From an uncultured Flavobacteriales bacterium (lineage in GTDB: Bacteria > Bacteroidota > Bacteroidia > Flavobacteriales_D > Sanyastnellaceae): DNA of 47,388 nt. Position numbers and translations under genes: made by a program. The notes beneath the pieces were generated by a model. That model saw only the letters and a program-made list of their open reading frames with translations. It searched no databases and had not been told where the DNA came from. The DNA is taken from assembly GCA_913051865.1 (NCBI GenBank), contig CAJXHE010000004.1:1-47388 (forward strand), written 5' to 3'. This document shows positions 7,676 to 17,217 of the stretch, piece by piece (the stretch's first letter is position 1; each line of letters opens with the position of its first letter).

Positions 7676-8128
7676 TCACGCTTTGTTTTTCGTGTCGATT
7701 ACAATCGTGACAGGTCCATCGTTTGTCAGTTCCACTTCCATATTTGCCCCAAATTTTCCGGTTGAAACGTCCTTTCCAAGGATATTTTCGCATTCCATCA
7801 CAAAGCGTTCATAAAGAGGGATGGCCTTTTCAGGGCGTGCCGCTTTGATAAATGAAGGTCTGGTCCCTTTTTTCGTCGAGGCATGAAGCGTAAACTGAGA
7901 GATTACTAACAAATCTCCTCCAACTTGCCCAATATTCAGATTCATTTTCTCATCTGAGTCCGAAAAAACCCTAAGTCCAGTTATTTTACGTGCCAACCAG
8001 CGCGCATCTTCATCGTTGTCGAGGTCTTCTATGCCTAGCAAAACAAGGATTCCCAGTTCGGTTTGACCTAAGATCTCACCATTGACTTTAACAGAAGATT
8101 TTGATACCCTTTGTATAACTGCTCTCAT
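7676..8128 (-). CDS. dtd: D-aminoacyl-tRNA deacylase Dtd
   Basis: Proofreading enzyme that removes D-amino acids (and Gly from tRNA-Ala) from mischarged tRNAs in the cytosol. The 150-residue length is exact for DTD1. The N-terminus [17 protein letters not shown], the active-site motif [17 protein letters not shown] (about 77-93), and the Gly-cisPro motif in [14 protein letters not shown] (near 137) are all present. It converges on nadE with a six-base gap and is divergent from purL. Confidence 0.97.
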   Translation of the reverse strand: MRAVIQRVSKSSVKVNGEILGQTELGILVLLGIEDLDNDEDARWLARKITGLRVFSDSDEKMNLNIGQVGGDLLVISQFTLHASTKKGTRPSFIKAARPEKAIPLYERFVMECENILGKDVSTGKFGANMEVELTNDGPVTIVIDTKNKA

Positions 8129-8218
8129 GTGCGAAAGTTACCTCATGAAACGCTTCTAAAATGGCTTTGCATTGCTACCTTTACTCATTCAATTAAAACG
8201 CATTTTATAACGGATTAT

Positions 8219-10471
8219 ATGCCTACCATCACTGCCTCAACTGCTCCGTCTACCTTGAAACAAGCTCAAGATATGGGCCTGACTTCTGATGAGTTTTCTG
8301 CCATCAAAAAGATTCTTGGCCGCACACCTAATTTTACGGAAATGTGTATATACTCCGTGATGTGGAGTGAACACTGCTCATACAAGAATTCCATTAAATG
8401 GCTTAAAACGCTCCCCAAGGATGGAGATCAAATGCTTGTTAAAGCCGGGGAAGAGAATGCGGGCATCATCGATTTGGGCGATGGTATAGGCTGTGCATTT
8501 AAGATTGAAAGTCACAATCACCCATCAGCTATTGAGCCATACCAGGGTGCAGCTACAGGAGTAGGTGGTATCAATCGCGACATTTTCACGATGGGTGCAA
8601 GACCGATTGCACAACTGAACAGTTTGCGTTTTGGTGATCCTGAAAACCCACGTACGAAATGGTTGGTGGAAGGCGTTGTAAAAGGTATCGGAGATTACGG
8701 AAATAGTTTTGGGATTCCAGTGGTTGGGGGAGAGGTTTTCTTCGACCCTTGCTACCAAGTAAATCCCCTTGTTAACGCCATGTCAGTGGGGCTATTAGAT
8801 GCAAATGAAATCATATCAGCAACTGCAAAAGGACCTGGCAACGCTGTTTATATTGTAGGCTCAGATACAGGCAAGGATGGGATTCAAGGTGCTTCTTTTG
8901 CTTCAAAAGACATTACGGAAGAGAGCGCAAATGATTTGCCATCTGTCCAAGTGGGTGATCCTTTTCAAGAAAAACTTCTGATGGAGGCTTCGCTTGAACT
9001 TGCAAAATCTGATGCAATTGTTGGGATGCAGGACATGGGGGCTGCAGGCATTACGTGTTCTACTTCTGAGATGAGTGCTGCAGGGGATGTGGGTATGGAT
9101 ATTCATCTAGACCGCGTTCCATTACGTCAATCAGACATGGAACCCTTTGAGATTCTTCTTTCAGAGTCTCAGGAAAGAATGCTTGTTGTTGTTGCTAAAG
9201 GCAAGGAGAAAATTGTTGAAGATATTTTTGCCAAATGGGATCTTCATGCCGTTCCGATCGGGGAAGTTACCGAGGGAGATACAATTAACTTCTTTGTTGC
9301 AGATGAAGTTGTAGCTCAAGTACCAGCCTCTACGCTTGTGCTCGGTGGTGGCGCCCCTGTGTATGAGCGAGAGTATTCTGAACCTGCGTCGTATGCTGAG
9401 TCGTTGGCGTTTGATCCTGCCTCCGTTCCAGTTCCTTCATTAGATGAAGCCATGGCGTTGGCGCACGATCTTATTTGCTTGCCGAACATTGCGTCTAAAA
9501 AGTGGGTTTGGGAACAGTATGACAGCATGGTAGGTACGTTAAATAGAACCACAAATCGTCCTTCAGATGCTGCGGTGGTTTCTATAAGAGGATCAAAAAA
9601 AGGTCTTGCCATCACAGTAGATTGTAATGCCAGGTATGTCGACGCGGACCCAGAAATCGGAACGGCCATTGCCGTTTCTGAAGCTGCACGAAACATCAGT
9701 TGTACAGGAGCAACACCCTCAGCCATTACGAATTGCTTGAATTTCGGAAACCCCTACAACCCAGAAGTATATTGGCAATTTGTGGGTGCGATTAAAGGGA
9801 TGACACGAGCGTGTGAAAAGTACAAAACACCCGTTACCGGCGGAAATGTGAGTTTTTATAACCAAACAGGGAATTCTGATGGCACCTCAACCTCTGTTTT
9901 TCCAACACCGACAATTGGTATGGTGGGGATTATAGAGGACAGAGATCAACATATGTCCCTCAATTTTAAAAAGAAAGGTGACTTGATTTTTCATCTTGGA
10001 GAGTTGTCAGATTGCATTAACGCGTCGGAATACCTTGCAAACATGGTGGGGGTGAAACAATCCCCTGCGCCTAAATTTAATTTAGATGCAGAAGTAGCGC
10101 TTCATACGTGCATCAGAGCACTGATTTCAAAGCAACTTGTAACTGCTGCACACGATATTAGTGATGGAGGTCTTTTCACAACTTTGTTGGAAATGTCTAT
10201 GCCAAATATGTTAGGTTTTGATATTGTTTCTGACGATGAACTTCGTTTGGATGGCTTCTTATTCGGGGAAGCTCAGGGTAGAATCATCGTGACATTGGCG
10301 GAGGAAGATCAAGATGACTTTTTTGATATATGTGATGCAAATAAAGTGGGTGCAGTGCTTCTAGGACATGTTACAAAGGGGAAAATAGTCGTTGACGAAA
10401 AGCATTTCGGTTTTTGTTCGGAGCTTCGGGCTTACTATGACAACGGGTTTGAAGAAGCACTGGATTTATAA
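8219..10471 (+). CDS. purL: Phosphoribosylformylglycinamidine synthase subunit PurL (small type)
   Basis: ATP-dependent conversion of FGAR to FGAM in purine synthesis. The open frame starts at 8111, but those 36 codons overlap dtd and do not resemble PurL. I use the ATG at 8219 (MPTITAST), giving 750 residues, which suits the PurS/PurQ-dependent small PurL. Motifs: [18 protein letters not shown] near the N-terminus, [19 protein letters not shown], the first AIRS domain ([14 protein letters not shown]), a second AIRS pair with [12 protein letters not shown], and [17 protein letters not shown]. PurS and PurQ are not in this window. It is 18 bases upstream of the PASTA protein gene. Confidence 0.96.
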   Translation: MPTITASTAPSTLKQAQDMGLTSDEFSAIKKILGRTPNFTEMCIYSVMWSEHCSYKNSIKWLKTLPKDGDQMLVKAGEENAGIIDLGDGIGCAFKIESHNHPSAIEPYQGAATGVGGINRDIFTMGARPIAQLNSLRFGDPENPRTKWLVEGVVKGIGDYGNSFGIPVVGGEVFFDPCYQVNPLVNAMSVGLLDANEIISATAKGPGNAVYIVGSDTGKDGIQGASFASKDITEESANDLPSVQVGDPFQEKLLMEASLELAKSDAIVGMQDMGAAGITCSTSEMSAAGDVGMDIHLDRVPLRQSDMEPFEILLSESQERMLVVVAKGKEKIVEDIFAKWDLHAVPIGEVTEGDTINFFVADEVVAQVPASTLVLGGGAPVYEREYSEPASYAESLAFDPASVPVPSLDEAMALAHDLICLPNIASKKWVWEQYDSMVGTLNRTTNRPSDAAVVSIRGSKKGLAITVDCNARYVDADPEIGTAIAVSEAARNISCTGATPSAITNCLNFGNPYNPEVYWQFVGAIKGMTRACEKYKTPVTGGNVSFYNQTGNSDGTSTSVFPTPTIGMVGIIEDRDQHMSLNFKKKGDLIFHLGELSDCINASEYLANMVGVKQSPAPKFNLDAEVALHTCIRALISKQLVTAAHDISDGGLFTTLLEMSMPNMLGFDIVSDDELRLDGFLFGEAQGRIIVTLAEEDQDDFFDICDANKVGAVLLGHVTKGKIVVDEKHFGFCSELRAYYDNGFEEALDL

Positions 10472-10489
10472 TCGATAAGAGATTTTTTC

Positions 10490-11260
10490 ATGAGCTTACG
10501 CCAATTTGTATTCAGTAAAACATTTCTAAAAACTATTTTAGTAGTTGGGGTAACTTGGGTTCTGATACTCGGCGGTAGCATGCTGTTTTTACAATTTAAC
10601 AGTCGACCTTGGTCTGAGCGTCACATTCCTTATCTCGTCGGTATGCCATTAGATTCTGCTTATACAGTGATAGAAGAATTGGCGCTTCTTCCCATTCATC
10701 TAGATTCGGTGTATAGCGCTTCTGCAATCCCTGGAACAGTCCTTGAGCAATCTCCTCCCGCTGAAAGTTCAGTCAAAAGTGGACGCCCTGTGTACCTCAC
10801 AACCTTCAGGATCATTCCTCCTCAAGAACGCATCACCGTTTATGAAGGGCAAGATGCGGGATTGGCAAGAAACATTCTTGAAAGAAAGGGCTTTATTGTT
10901 GAGGAGCGAGAGGAGCCTAATGTCATCCTTGATGGTAAAGTTGTGAGAGTTGAGTCTAATGGGGTTTCACTCTTTCCTGAAGACAGACGCAAACGCAATT
11001 CAAAAATAACTTTATTCATAGGTAAATCTTCACTGCGGAATGTTCGCATCCCATGGCTTTCAGGCTTAAATCTTGCGGATGCTTCTGAAAAACTCACAGA
11101 ATCTTCACTTTCTATTGGATATGTAGAATTTGGAGACAGCGTGATGACTTCACAAGACTCAGCACGGGCTCTTGTTGTACGTCAATATCCATCCTCATCT
11201 TCTGGAATTGTAAAAGCTGGAACTTCTGTAGATTTGGTTTTAAATACGGTCATTAATTAA
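10490..11260 (+). CDS. Membrane-anchored PASTA-domain protein (three PASTA repeats, no kinase)
   Basis: A 256-residue bitopic protein: a short basic cytoplasmic tail, a membrane helix at about residues 13-35, then three extracytoplasmic PASTA repeats at roughly 43-105, 114-178 and 184-253. Each shows the PASTA pattern of a P-x-L-x-G or similar entry, an A-x-x-x-L/I helix and a V-x-x-Q-x-P or equivalent, e.g. VLEQSPPAESSVKSG and VVRQYPSSSSGIVKAG. No kinase or transpeptidase domain is attached. PASTA domains in Ser/Thr kinases and PBPs bind muropeptides; whether these do is not known. It lies between purL and a T9SS cargo gene, six bases upstream of the latter. Confidence 0.87.
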   Translation: MSLRQFVFSKTFLKTILVVGVTWVLILGGSMLFLQFNSRPWSERHIPYLVGMPLDSAYTVIEELALLPIHLDSVYSASAIPGTVLEQSPPAESSVKSGRPVYLTTFRIIPPQERITVYEGQDAGLARNILERKGFIVEEREEPNVILDGKVVRVESNGVSLFPEDRRKRNSKITLFIGKSSLRNVRIPWLSGLNLADASEKLTESSLSIGYVEFGDSVMTSQDSARALVVRQYPSSSSGIVKAGTSVDLVLNTVIN

Positions 11261-11266
11261 CGCACT

Positions 11267-13225
11267 ATGAAAAGAATTTGCCCTCTGTATTTCAGCTTTT
11301 TATTCTTCCTTTCTTTTGTGGCCTTTACGTCTTCATTTACTGCTCAGGAACTGGAACGTGACTTGGTCTTTACACCAAATGAGCGTCCGTCTGAATCTCA
11401 CGCCACATCTTTAAATCTTCAGATTCGTGGTGGGAGCCCCCCGATGGGACTTCCATTTTTAGATGACTTTGCATGGCCCAGTTTTTTTGAGGAATCAGGC
11501 GTTGATAGGCCAGAGCTCGTACGATGGGATTCTAGTCCTGTACGTAGAACCTCAACTTTTGCAGTGAATCCACCTACAGTAGGTGTTGTGACAATGGATG
11601 GATTAGATGCAGGCGGCTATCCATATCAATTTAATGGTATCGATACACACGGTTGGGCGGATACATTAACGTCAAGAGAAATTAATTTAGTCGGCCTGAC
11701 GGCAGATGATGAGGTGACATTGTCGTTTTGGTACGAAGGTGGTGGAATTGGTAATGCGCCTGACCTTGGAGAAGACTCTTTAATCGTGGAATTCAAATCC
11801 ATCGGTTCAGAAGGAGACTTGTGGACGAGGGTTTGGCAGGATTCTCTCGTTGAAATCACAACTGACTCCTTTACGCAAGTGGTGATTCCCATTTCGGATG
11901 GTATTTATCTGCACAACACTTTTCAATTTAGATTCCGGAATTATGGAACGTTAATGGGCAATGCAGATCTATGGCATATTGATTACGTGTTTGTTGCTGA
12001 GAACGGTGTTACAGGAAATCCTATTGAAGAATTGGCATTTCAATACCCACCGTTTACATTGTTAAGATCGTTCTCTGCAATGCCTTGGACTCACTATTCC
12101 GACAACCCTGAATTCCACATGAAGGACACATTGGTCGTGGGGCATACTAATTTCGGAATGGGACCTAACAATCAAGAAAACACTGGGATTTCTATTCAAC
12201 TTGAAGATATGGACCCCATTGCCTTTGAGAATGAATTTATTCAAAACGTGAGCGTTTCCGAAGGTCCGTTCTCCACAGAATATATGTCTGATTTGCTAGA
12301 TGCTCAAGGTGATCCTGCTTCGATATTATTCAATCCAGCATCCTCAGATACAACAGCTATTTTCGATGTTTCTCTGTGGGAAAATGAAGTCGGATACTTA
12401 ACAAACCAATCTGGTGTGTATGACAATGACAGCATAGGCTTCTCTCAGGTCTTCACAGATTATTACGCATACGACGATGGTACTGCAGAAAAAGCATACG
12501 CTCTTGAAGCTACTGGAGGCCAACTTGCAGTTCGCTATCCACTGGCGAGTCCAGATACCTTAGATGGCTTGCTGATTCACTTTACGCCTTTTTACGACAA
12601 TGCCGAATTAGAAACGTTCGTACTCAAAGTTTGGGCTGATGATGCGGGTGTTCCTGGGGAACAAATCGACACCATGTATCAATTTCACTCCCCGCAATAT
12701 TTCACGGAGGGATATGATGTGTTTGCCTACTATGCTTATGATAATCCTGTCCCTGTAAGCGCAATTATCCACGTAGGGTTCATTCAACAGAATGTAAATC
12801 GATTAAATATCGGGTTAGATAAAAACTCAAATGCAAATGCAGGTAACCTTCATTATAAATTGAGTCCAGGAACCAATTGGCTCGCTTCAGAAATATATGG
12901 GTCTGTGATGATACACCCTGTTTTAAGAGCAGGAAAGGTTTTACCATCAAGCATTGATGACATGGAGACAATTGCTCATGGTCAGATGTCCTCAGAACTT
13001 TATCCTAACCCTGCCTCGTCTGAAGTTTCATTTAGGACCTATGAAGATATGGTTTGGTCTGTTTATTCTTTAAATGGAAGGGAACTCATGCGCGGTGAAT
13101 CACAACCATCGATGCAAGTGACGATTAATACATCGGATCTCCCAGCGGGCATGTACTGGGTGGGCATGACAAATACTTCTACGTATGAGACGTCAGGAAA
13201 AAAACTTATAATATTGCCTCAATAA
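11267..13225 (+). CDS. Secreted protein with T9SS type A sorting domain
   Basis: A 652-residue exported protein of unknown activity. It has a Sec signal peptide (MKRICPLYF, a hydrophobic core, then SFTAQE) and a C-terminal type A T9SS sorting domain over about the last 75 residues: LYPNPASSEVSF, a middle VYSLNGRELMRG and the end LPAGMYWVGM with KKLIILPQ. Between them are beta-rich, low-Lys segments, including LSFWYEGGGIGNAPDLGEDS, which resembles MAM/jelly-roll type extracellular modules. I recognise no catalytic motif. The T9SS that would export it is encoded about 5 kb downstream on the other strand. It likely ends up surface-bound or released. Confidence 0.88.
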   Translation: MKRICPLYFSFLFFLSFVAFTSSFTAQELERDLVFTPNERPSESHATSLNLQIRGGSPPMGLPFLDDFAWPSFFEESGVDRPELVRWDSSPVRRTSTFAVNPPTVGVVTMDGLDAGGYPYQFNGIDTHGWADTLTSREINLVGLTADDEVTLSFWYEGGGIGNAPDLGEDSLIVEFKSIGSEGDLWTRVWQDSLVEITTDSFTQVVIPISDGIYLHNTFQFRFRNYGTLMGNADLWHIDYVFVAENGVTGNPIEELAFQYPPFTLLRSFSAMPWTHYSDNPEFHMKDTLVVGHTNFGMGPNNQENTGISIQLEDMDPIAFENEFIQNVSVSEGPFSTEYMSDLLDAQGDPASILFNPASSDTTAIFDVSLWENEVGYLTNQSGVYDNDSIGFSQVFTDYYAYDDGTAEKAYALEATGGQLAVRYPLASPDTLDGLLIHFTPFYDNAELETFVLKVWADDAGVPGEQIDTMYQFHSPQYFTEGYDVFAYYAYDNPVPVSAIIHVGFIQQNVNRLNIGLDKNSNANAGNLHYKLSPGTNWLASEIYGSVMIHPVLRAGKVLPSSIDDMETIAHGQMSSELYPNPASSEVSFRTYEDMVWSVYSLNGRELMRGESQPSMQVTINTSDLPAGMYWVGMTNTSTYETSGKKLIILPQ

Positions 13226-13236
13226 AAAAATCTAAG

Positions 13237-14277
13237 ATGAGTGAAGGTAATATTGAAGACAGTATTGATGAGTCAGAAGAGCTCTTTGAACATCATAGGA
13301 TAGAAGCAGATCCGGGGCAACAACCACTTCGGGTCGATAAGTTTCTCATAAGCCGAATCGCGAATATTTCCCGCAACAAATTACAAGTTGCTGCAAAATG
13401 TGGATACATCCGTATTGATGGCAAGTCTGTGAAGTCAAATTTCAAAATCAAGGCTGGCCAAGTTGTTACTGTAGAATTGCCGCAACCTGTATATGAATTT
13501 GAACTCGTTCCTGAAAAGATGGATCTCAATATCATATATGAAGATGATACGGTGATTGTCTTAAATAAACCCACAGATTTGGTTGTACACCCTGGTCACG
13601 GAAACTACAGTGGTACTTTGGTCAATGGGATTCTTCATCACTTACAAAATCTGCCATCTGTCGCCGGGTCACCGACGCCTCGTCCAGGTTTGGTCCATAG
13701 GTTAGATAAGGATACAACTGGGCTTATGGTGTTAGGAAAGACAGAGCGCTCCCTCACCGAACTCAGTGAGCAATTCTTCGAGAGATCTGTCGAACGGCGA
13801 TATCAAGCGCTTGTATGGGGAGACCTAAGAGAAGATGGAAGAATCGAAGGGCATGTCGGTCGATCTAGAAGCAACAGAACGGTTCAAGCAGTCTATGTTG
13901 ATGGCGAAGAAGGAAAGCATGCAGTCACGCATTATAGGGTTCTTGAGAGATTGGGCCCCGTTACTTTGGTGGAATGTAAACTCGAAACAGGAAGAACACA
14001 CCAAATCCGTGTTCACATGCAGCATATCGGTCACCCTTTGTTTGGTGACCCACGATATGGGGGTAACGTTGCTGTGAAGGGTTCGCCAGGAGGGAAGTAC
14101 AATTCATTCCTGCGCAATTGTTTCAGTATTCTTCCCCGTCAGGCACTTCACGCAAAAACACTGGGCTTTATTCATCCTGGGACAAAAGAATTCGTTTCTT
14201 TTGAATCTAAGATCCCAGCAGATATGGCTGAAATAATTTCTAAATGGAAAACGTATCTGGAAGGAATAGCGCGATAA
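13237..14277 (+). CDS. rluD: 23S rRNA pseudouridine synthase, RluD family
   Basis: Isomerises uridines in 23S rRNA helix 69 (positions 1911/1915/1917 in E. coli). The 346 residues have an N-terminal S4 RNA-binding domain (LRVDKFLISRIANISRNKLQ, about 27-46) and the RluA-type catalytic domain with PGLVHRLDKDTTGLMVLGKT. The Asp in HRLDKDTTG is the catalytic residue. TGRTHQIRVHMQHIGHPLFGD is the second signature. It is 11 bases downstream of the T9SS cargo gene. RluC-like specificity cannot be excluded, but the S4 plus RluD-like C-terminal part fits RluD better. Confidence 0.92.
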   Translation: MSEGNIEDSIDESEELFEHHRIEADPGQQPLRVDKFLISRIANISRNKLQVAAKCGYIRIDGKSVKSNFKIKAGQVVTVELPQPVYEFELVPEKMDLNIIYEDDTVIVLNKPTDLVVHPGHGNYSGTLVNGILHHLQNLPSVAGSPTPRPGLVHRLDKDTTGLMVLGKTERSLTELSEQFFERSVERRYQALVWGDLREDGRIEGHVGRSRSNRTVQAVYVDGEEGKHAVTHYRVLERLGPVTLVECKLETGRTHQIRVHMQHIGHPLFGDPRYGGNVAVKGSPGGKYNSFLRNCFSILPRQALHAKTLGFIHPGTKEFVSFESKIPADMAEIISKWKTYLEGIAR

Positions 14278-14296
14278 GAGAGAGGCTCGATATTAT

Positions 14297-16270
14297 TTAA
14301 CCTTCCTCAAGGTTCTCTTTTTCAATCAGTGCCTTTTCCCATTTTGCAAGAAGATCGTCGTGTACTTTCTGGATTTCCTCAAATTCATAACTGAGTTCAG
14401 TCATTTTTTTTCTGTCGCTGGGATCAACGTTAGCGACTTCCTCATTCTTCGATGCCAGGTTGACTTCAGCTTCTGAAACAGCTTTCTCGAGTCGTGCCAC
14501 ATTTTTACTGGCCTTCCTGAGTGCCTTATCTCTTGCTTTCCGCGTTTCATAGTCGTCTTTGTGATTCGAAGGTTGTTTTTCTTCTTTACTTGAAGACACA
14601 CTTTTCTTACCCTTACTTAATGTTCTTTCTCCAGTTTTTGAGGCCTCATAAGCACCGATGCTTTCCGCATGCTTGATATGCAGGAAATTCTTAATATCTC
14701 CGATGTATTGCTTTAACCCATTTGGCGTGACCTCATTGACGAATTCTGTTAACCCAGAAAGGAAGTCTCTATCATGTGACACCACGATGAGAGATCCATC
14801 AAAAGATTCCAGGGCCTCTTTAAGCACAGATTTTGATTTTAAGTCGAGGTGGTTCGTAGGCTCATCCAGGATCAGCACGTTATATGGGTGAAGTAAGAGT
14901 TTGCAAAGGGCTAATCTGGCTTTCTCACCTCCACTTAACACGCTGACCTTCTTATCTACGTCCTCGCCTGAGAAGAGAAAGGACCCCAGCATTGATCTAA
15001 GATTAACCTTGCTATCTAATGTTACTTCAGCCTCAAGTGTTTCGAGAACGGTAATTTTTTGGTTCAATTCTTCCGCTTGATTTTGGGCGTAATAACCGAT
15101 ATCGACATTATGCCCCTTGATGAGGTCCCCCTCAAACGCTTCTAGACCGAGTAATATTCTGGTTAATGTGGTTTTTCCTGCACCGTTTTTTCCGACAAAA
15201 GCGACTTTTTCTTGCCTTGCCATAATGAAATCTAACCCCTTAAATACATCTAATTTCCCAAACGATTTACAAAGTCCTTTGGCTTCAAAGACCACTTTCC
15301 CAGATCTGGGCGCAGGCGGAAATCGAAATTTAATTTTTGCATTGTCTGCAGCGTCAACTTCAACCCGCTCTAGCTTGTCAAGCTTTTTAATCAAAGATTG
15401 CGCAAAAGCGGCTTTGTTTTTCTTGGCCCTAAATTTATTAATCAGCACTTGAGTCTCTTCAATATACTTCTTCTGGTTTTTTGATGCTTGTAACTGTCTC
15501 TCACGTTCTTCTTCTCTCCAAACTTGGTACTTAGAATAGGGCGCCTTGAAATCATACAATTTGTAAGGACTTATTTCGATGGTTCTTTCCGTTAATGTGT
15601 CAAGGAACATCCTGTCATGTGAAATAAGTAAAATAGCACCCGCATAGTTTTTCAGAAAACCCTCTAACCACTCGATACTTTCGATATCTAAATGATTTGT
15701 TGGCTCGTCGAGCAGCAAAAGATTTGGATTCGTTAAGAGAAGCTTGGCAAGCTCCACTCTCATTTTCCATCCTCCACTGAACTCACTCATTTTCCTTTGT
15801 AAGTCTTCATCTTTGAAGCCCAAACCTCGTAAAATCCGATGGATATTTTCCTCTAAATTTCCTGCGCCTATAATATCCAATCTTGTGTTGGCATCTGTGA
15901 GTTCATCAATCAGTCTTGCGTACGCATCACTTTCATAATCAAGTCTTGAAGAAATCTCTTCAGTAATTTCTGCAATACGTGCTTCCAATTGTTTGACTTC
16001 AGCAAATGCACTCGCGGCTTCGTTAAATACGGTTTCGCCTTCATTGTGAGCCATCTCTTGTGGAAGGTATCCAATCTTATAATCATTTGGATAGCTGACA
16101 GTTCCCTCAGATGGTTTGTTTATCCCTGCAAGGATATACATCAAGGTTGACTTCCCTGCGCCATTACGACCGACAAGTCCAATTCTCTCCCTCTTACCTA
16201 TGAATAAGTTTAACCCTTCGAATAGCGTACGTTCTCCAAAGTGAACCCCAAGTTGTGTAACTGTTAGCAT
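14297..16270 (-). CDS. ABC-F family ATPase (Uup/EttA-like translation factor)
   Basis: Soluble tandem ATPase, 657 residues, no membrane domain. First cassette: Walker A GRNGAGKS (34-41), signature FSGGWKMRVELAKLLL, Walker B LLLLDEPTNHLD. Second cassette: GKNGAGKTTL, signature LSGGEKARLALCKLLL, Walker B VLILDEPTNHLD. Between them is the charged P-site tRNA interaction linker (EERERQLQASKNQKKYIEE). The last ~110 residues form a Lys/Glu-rich coiled coil like the C-terminal domain of Uup. ABC-F proteins act on the ribosome to relieve stalled states; which member this corresponds to is not decided by sequence alone. Convergent with rluD. Confidence 0.92.
   Translation of the reverse strand: MLTVTQLGVHFGERTLFEGLNLFIGKRERIGLVGRNGAGKSTLMYILAGINKPSEGTVSYPNDYKIGYLPQEMAHNEGETVFNEAASAFAEVKQLEARIAEITEEISSRLDYESDAYARLIDELTDANTRLDIIGAGNLEENIHRILRGLGFKDEDLQRKMSEFSGGWKMRVELAKLLLTNPNLLLLDEPTNHLDIESIEWLEGFLKNYAGAILLISHDRMFLDTLTERTIEISPYKLYDFKAPYSKYQVWREEERERQLQASKNQKKYIEETQVLINKFRAKKNKAAFAQSLIKKLDKLERVEVDAADNAKIKFRFPPAPRSGKVVFEAKGLCKSFGKLDVFKGLDFIMARQEKVAFVGKNGAGKTTLTRILLGLEAFEGDLIKGHNVDIGYYAQNQAEELNQKITVLETLEAEVTLDSKVNLRSMLGSFLFSGEDVDKKVSVLSGGEKARLALCKLLLHPYNVLILDEPTNHLDLKSKSVLKEALESFDGSLIVVSHDRDFLSGLTEFVNEVTPNGLKQYIGDIKNFLHIKHAESIGAYEASKTGERTLSKGKKSVSSSKEEKQPSNHKDDYETRKARDKALRKASKNVARLEKAVSEAEVNLASKNEEVANVDPSDRKKMTELSYEFEEIQKVHDDLLAKWEKALIEKENLEEG
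14299..14322 (+). terminator. Possible rho-independent terminator of the purL-rluD run
   Basis: AACCTT, loop CCTC, AAGGTT forms a perfect 6-bp hairpin followed by CTCTTTTT, 22 bases after the rluD stop. It lies inside the last codons of the convergent ABC-F gene. The stem is short and AT-containing, so strength is uncertain. Confidence 0.4.
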
Positions 16271-16293
16271 GCGGCGTCAAATGTCGTAAATAA

Positions 16294-16323
16294 AAAACGG
16301 GAAGCTACTAAGCCTCCCGTTTT
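16294..16323 (-). terminator. Rho-independent terminator of the T9SS operon
   Basis: AAAACGGGA at 16294-16302 pairs with TCCCGTTTT at 16315-16323, with two more inner G-C pairs beyond one mismatch. On the minus strand the stem ends in TCCCGTTTTTTATTTA, a proper U-run. It lies 22 bases after the gldN stop and 24 bases before the ABC-F start, so it separates the two transcription units. Confidence 0.8.
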
Positions 16324-16344
16324 AAATTGAAGATATTCAATAAA

Positions 16345-17208
16345 TTAGTAATGCCATAAATCGTGCTCCAGTAAGAACAATTCTTCTTTGATTCGTTCAG
16401 ATTCGGCGAGCGCATCCATTCCTCTTACGTAACCTTTCACGATACGATCATATACATTTGATTCTTTCACGATATAACTGGAGAAATATCTTTTTTGGAA
16501 CAGGTCCTCGTATGTTCTGCGTTGAGCATCATTAAACAGATTGAAGGCTTCAGCATGCGCGAAAACCTCTCTGCATTCAGGATAATACAACCAAAACAGT
16601 GGTTGATAACCGATGCTTTCACCGTCTCTGAATTCTTCTATTAAAGGAGCAATTCCAATGATCCTTACATATCGTTCACTTCTTTGTCTGTCCCAAATCC
16701 AATCTTCTTTCAAACGGTATCTCGTAATATATTCAGAGCTAATTGCTGTCTGCTGTTTTTCTGATTCGATTTCTTCACCATCATCATCGTACTTCCTGAT
16801 GTAAGTGACTGGATTAAGCTTACTGCGAACACTGTCAACACTTAGTTTATTTCTGACATAAAACTCGTCTTCATCACCAGCGGGACCTGCACCATAGGCT
16901 TGTAAAGAACCGTCTATAAGTAGCCCCTCCTTGATCACATCGAAAAGGTTTTTCCTATTTTGAATTGGCTCTACAGGGTAGAAGAAAGGATGATTGATTT
17001 TTTGTTTTAAATCCATCTCTTGCCAGAGGCGCTTGGAATACATCACGTCAGCTTCACGCAGATAAGGGTATGGTATTACTCTTTTCTCGAACCTTGTTTG
17101 TCTCACGTATGCGCCGTCAAGTACATCTTGTACTTGTGCGTCACATTCAAAGGACACCGTAAAGATTGCTACAATTAGCAGTGTAAATTTAAAATAATTG
17201 CTCATCAT
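16345..17208 (-). CDS. gldN: T9SS/gliding protein GldN (PorN)
   Basis: Periplasmic partner of the outer-membrane lipoprotein GldK; together they form the large ring complex of the T9SS. The 287 residues start with a signal peptide ending in FECDAQVQD. Family features are the early IPYPYLREADVMYSKRLWQ segment, INHPFFYPVE, LIDGSLQAYG, and the later YYPECREVFAHAEAFN with TYEDLFQKRYFSSYIVKESN. Last gene of porP-gldK-gldL-gldM-gldN, nine bases after gldM and followed by a terminator. It is somewhat shorter than F. johnsoniae GldN. Confidence 0.93.
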   Translation of the reverse strand: MMSNYFKFTLLIVAIFTVSFECDAQVQDVLDGAYVRQTRFEKRVIPYPYLREADVMYSKRLWQEMDLKQKINHPFFYPVEPIQNRKNLFDVIKEGLLIDGSLQAYGAGPAGDEDEFYVRNKLSVDSVRSKLNPVTYIRKYDDDGEEIESEKQQTAISSEYITRYRLKEDWIWDRQRSERYVRIIGIAPLIEEFRDGESIGYQPLFWLYYPECREVFAHAEAFNLFNDAQRRTYEDLFQKRYFSSYIVKESNVYDRIVKGYVRGMDALAESERIKEELFLLEHDLWHY

Positions 17209-17217
17209 CGTTTCTTA

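Noticed and set aside
8111-8218. In-frame extension of purL upstream of 8219
   Set aside because: It overlaps the 5' end of the divergent dtd gene, lacks PurL similarity, and MPTITAST at 8219 gives the normal length.
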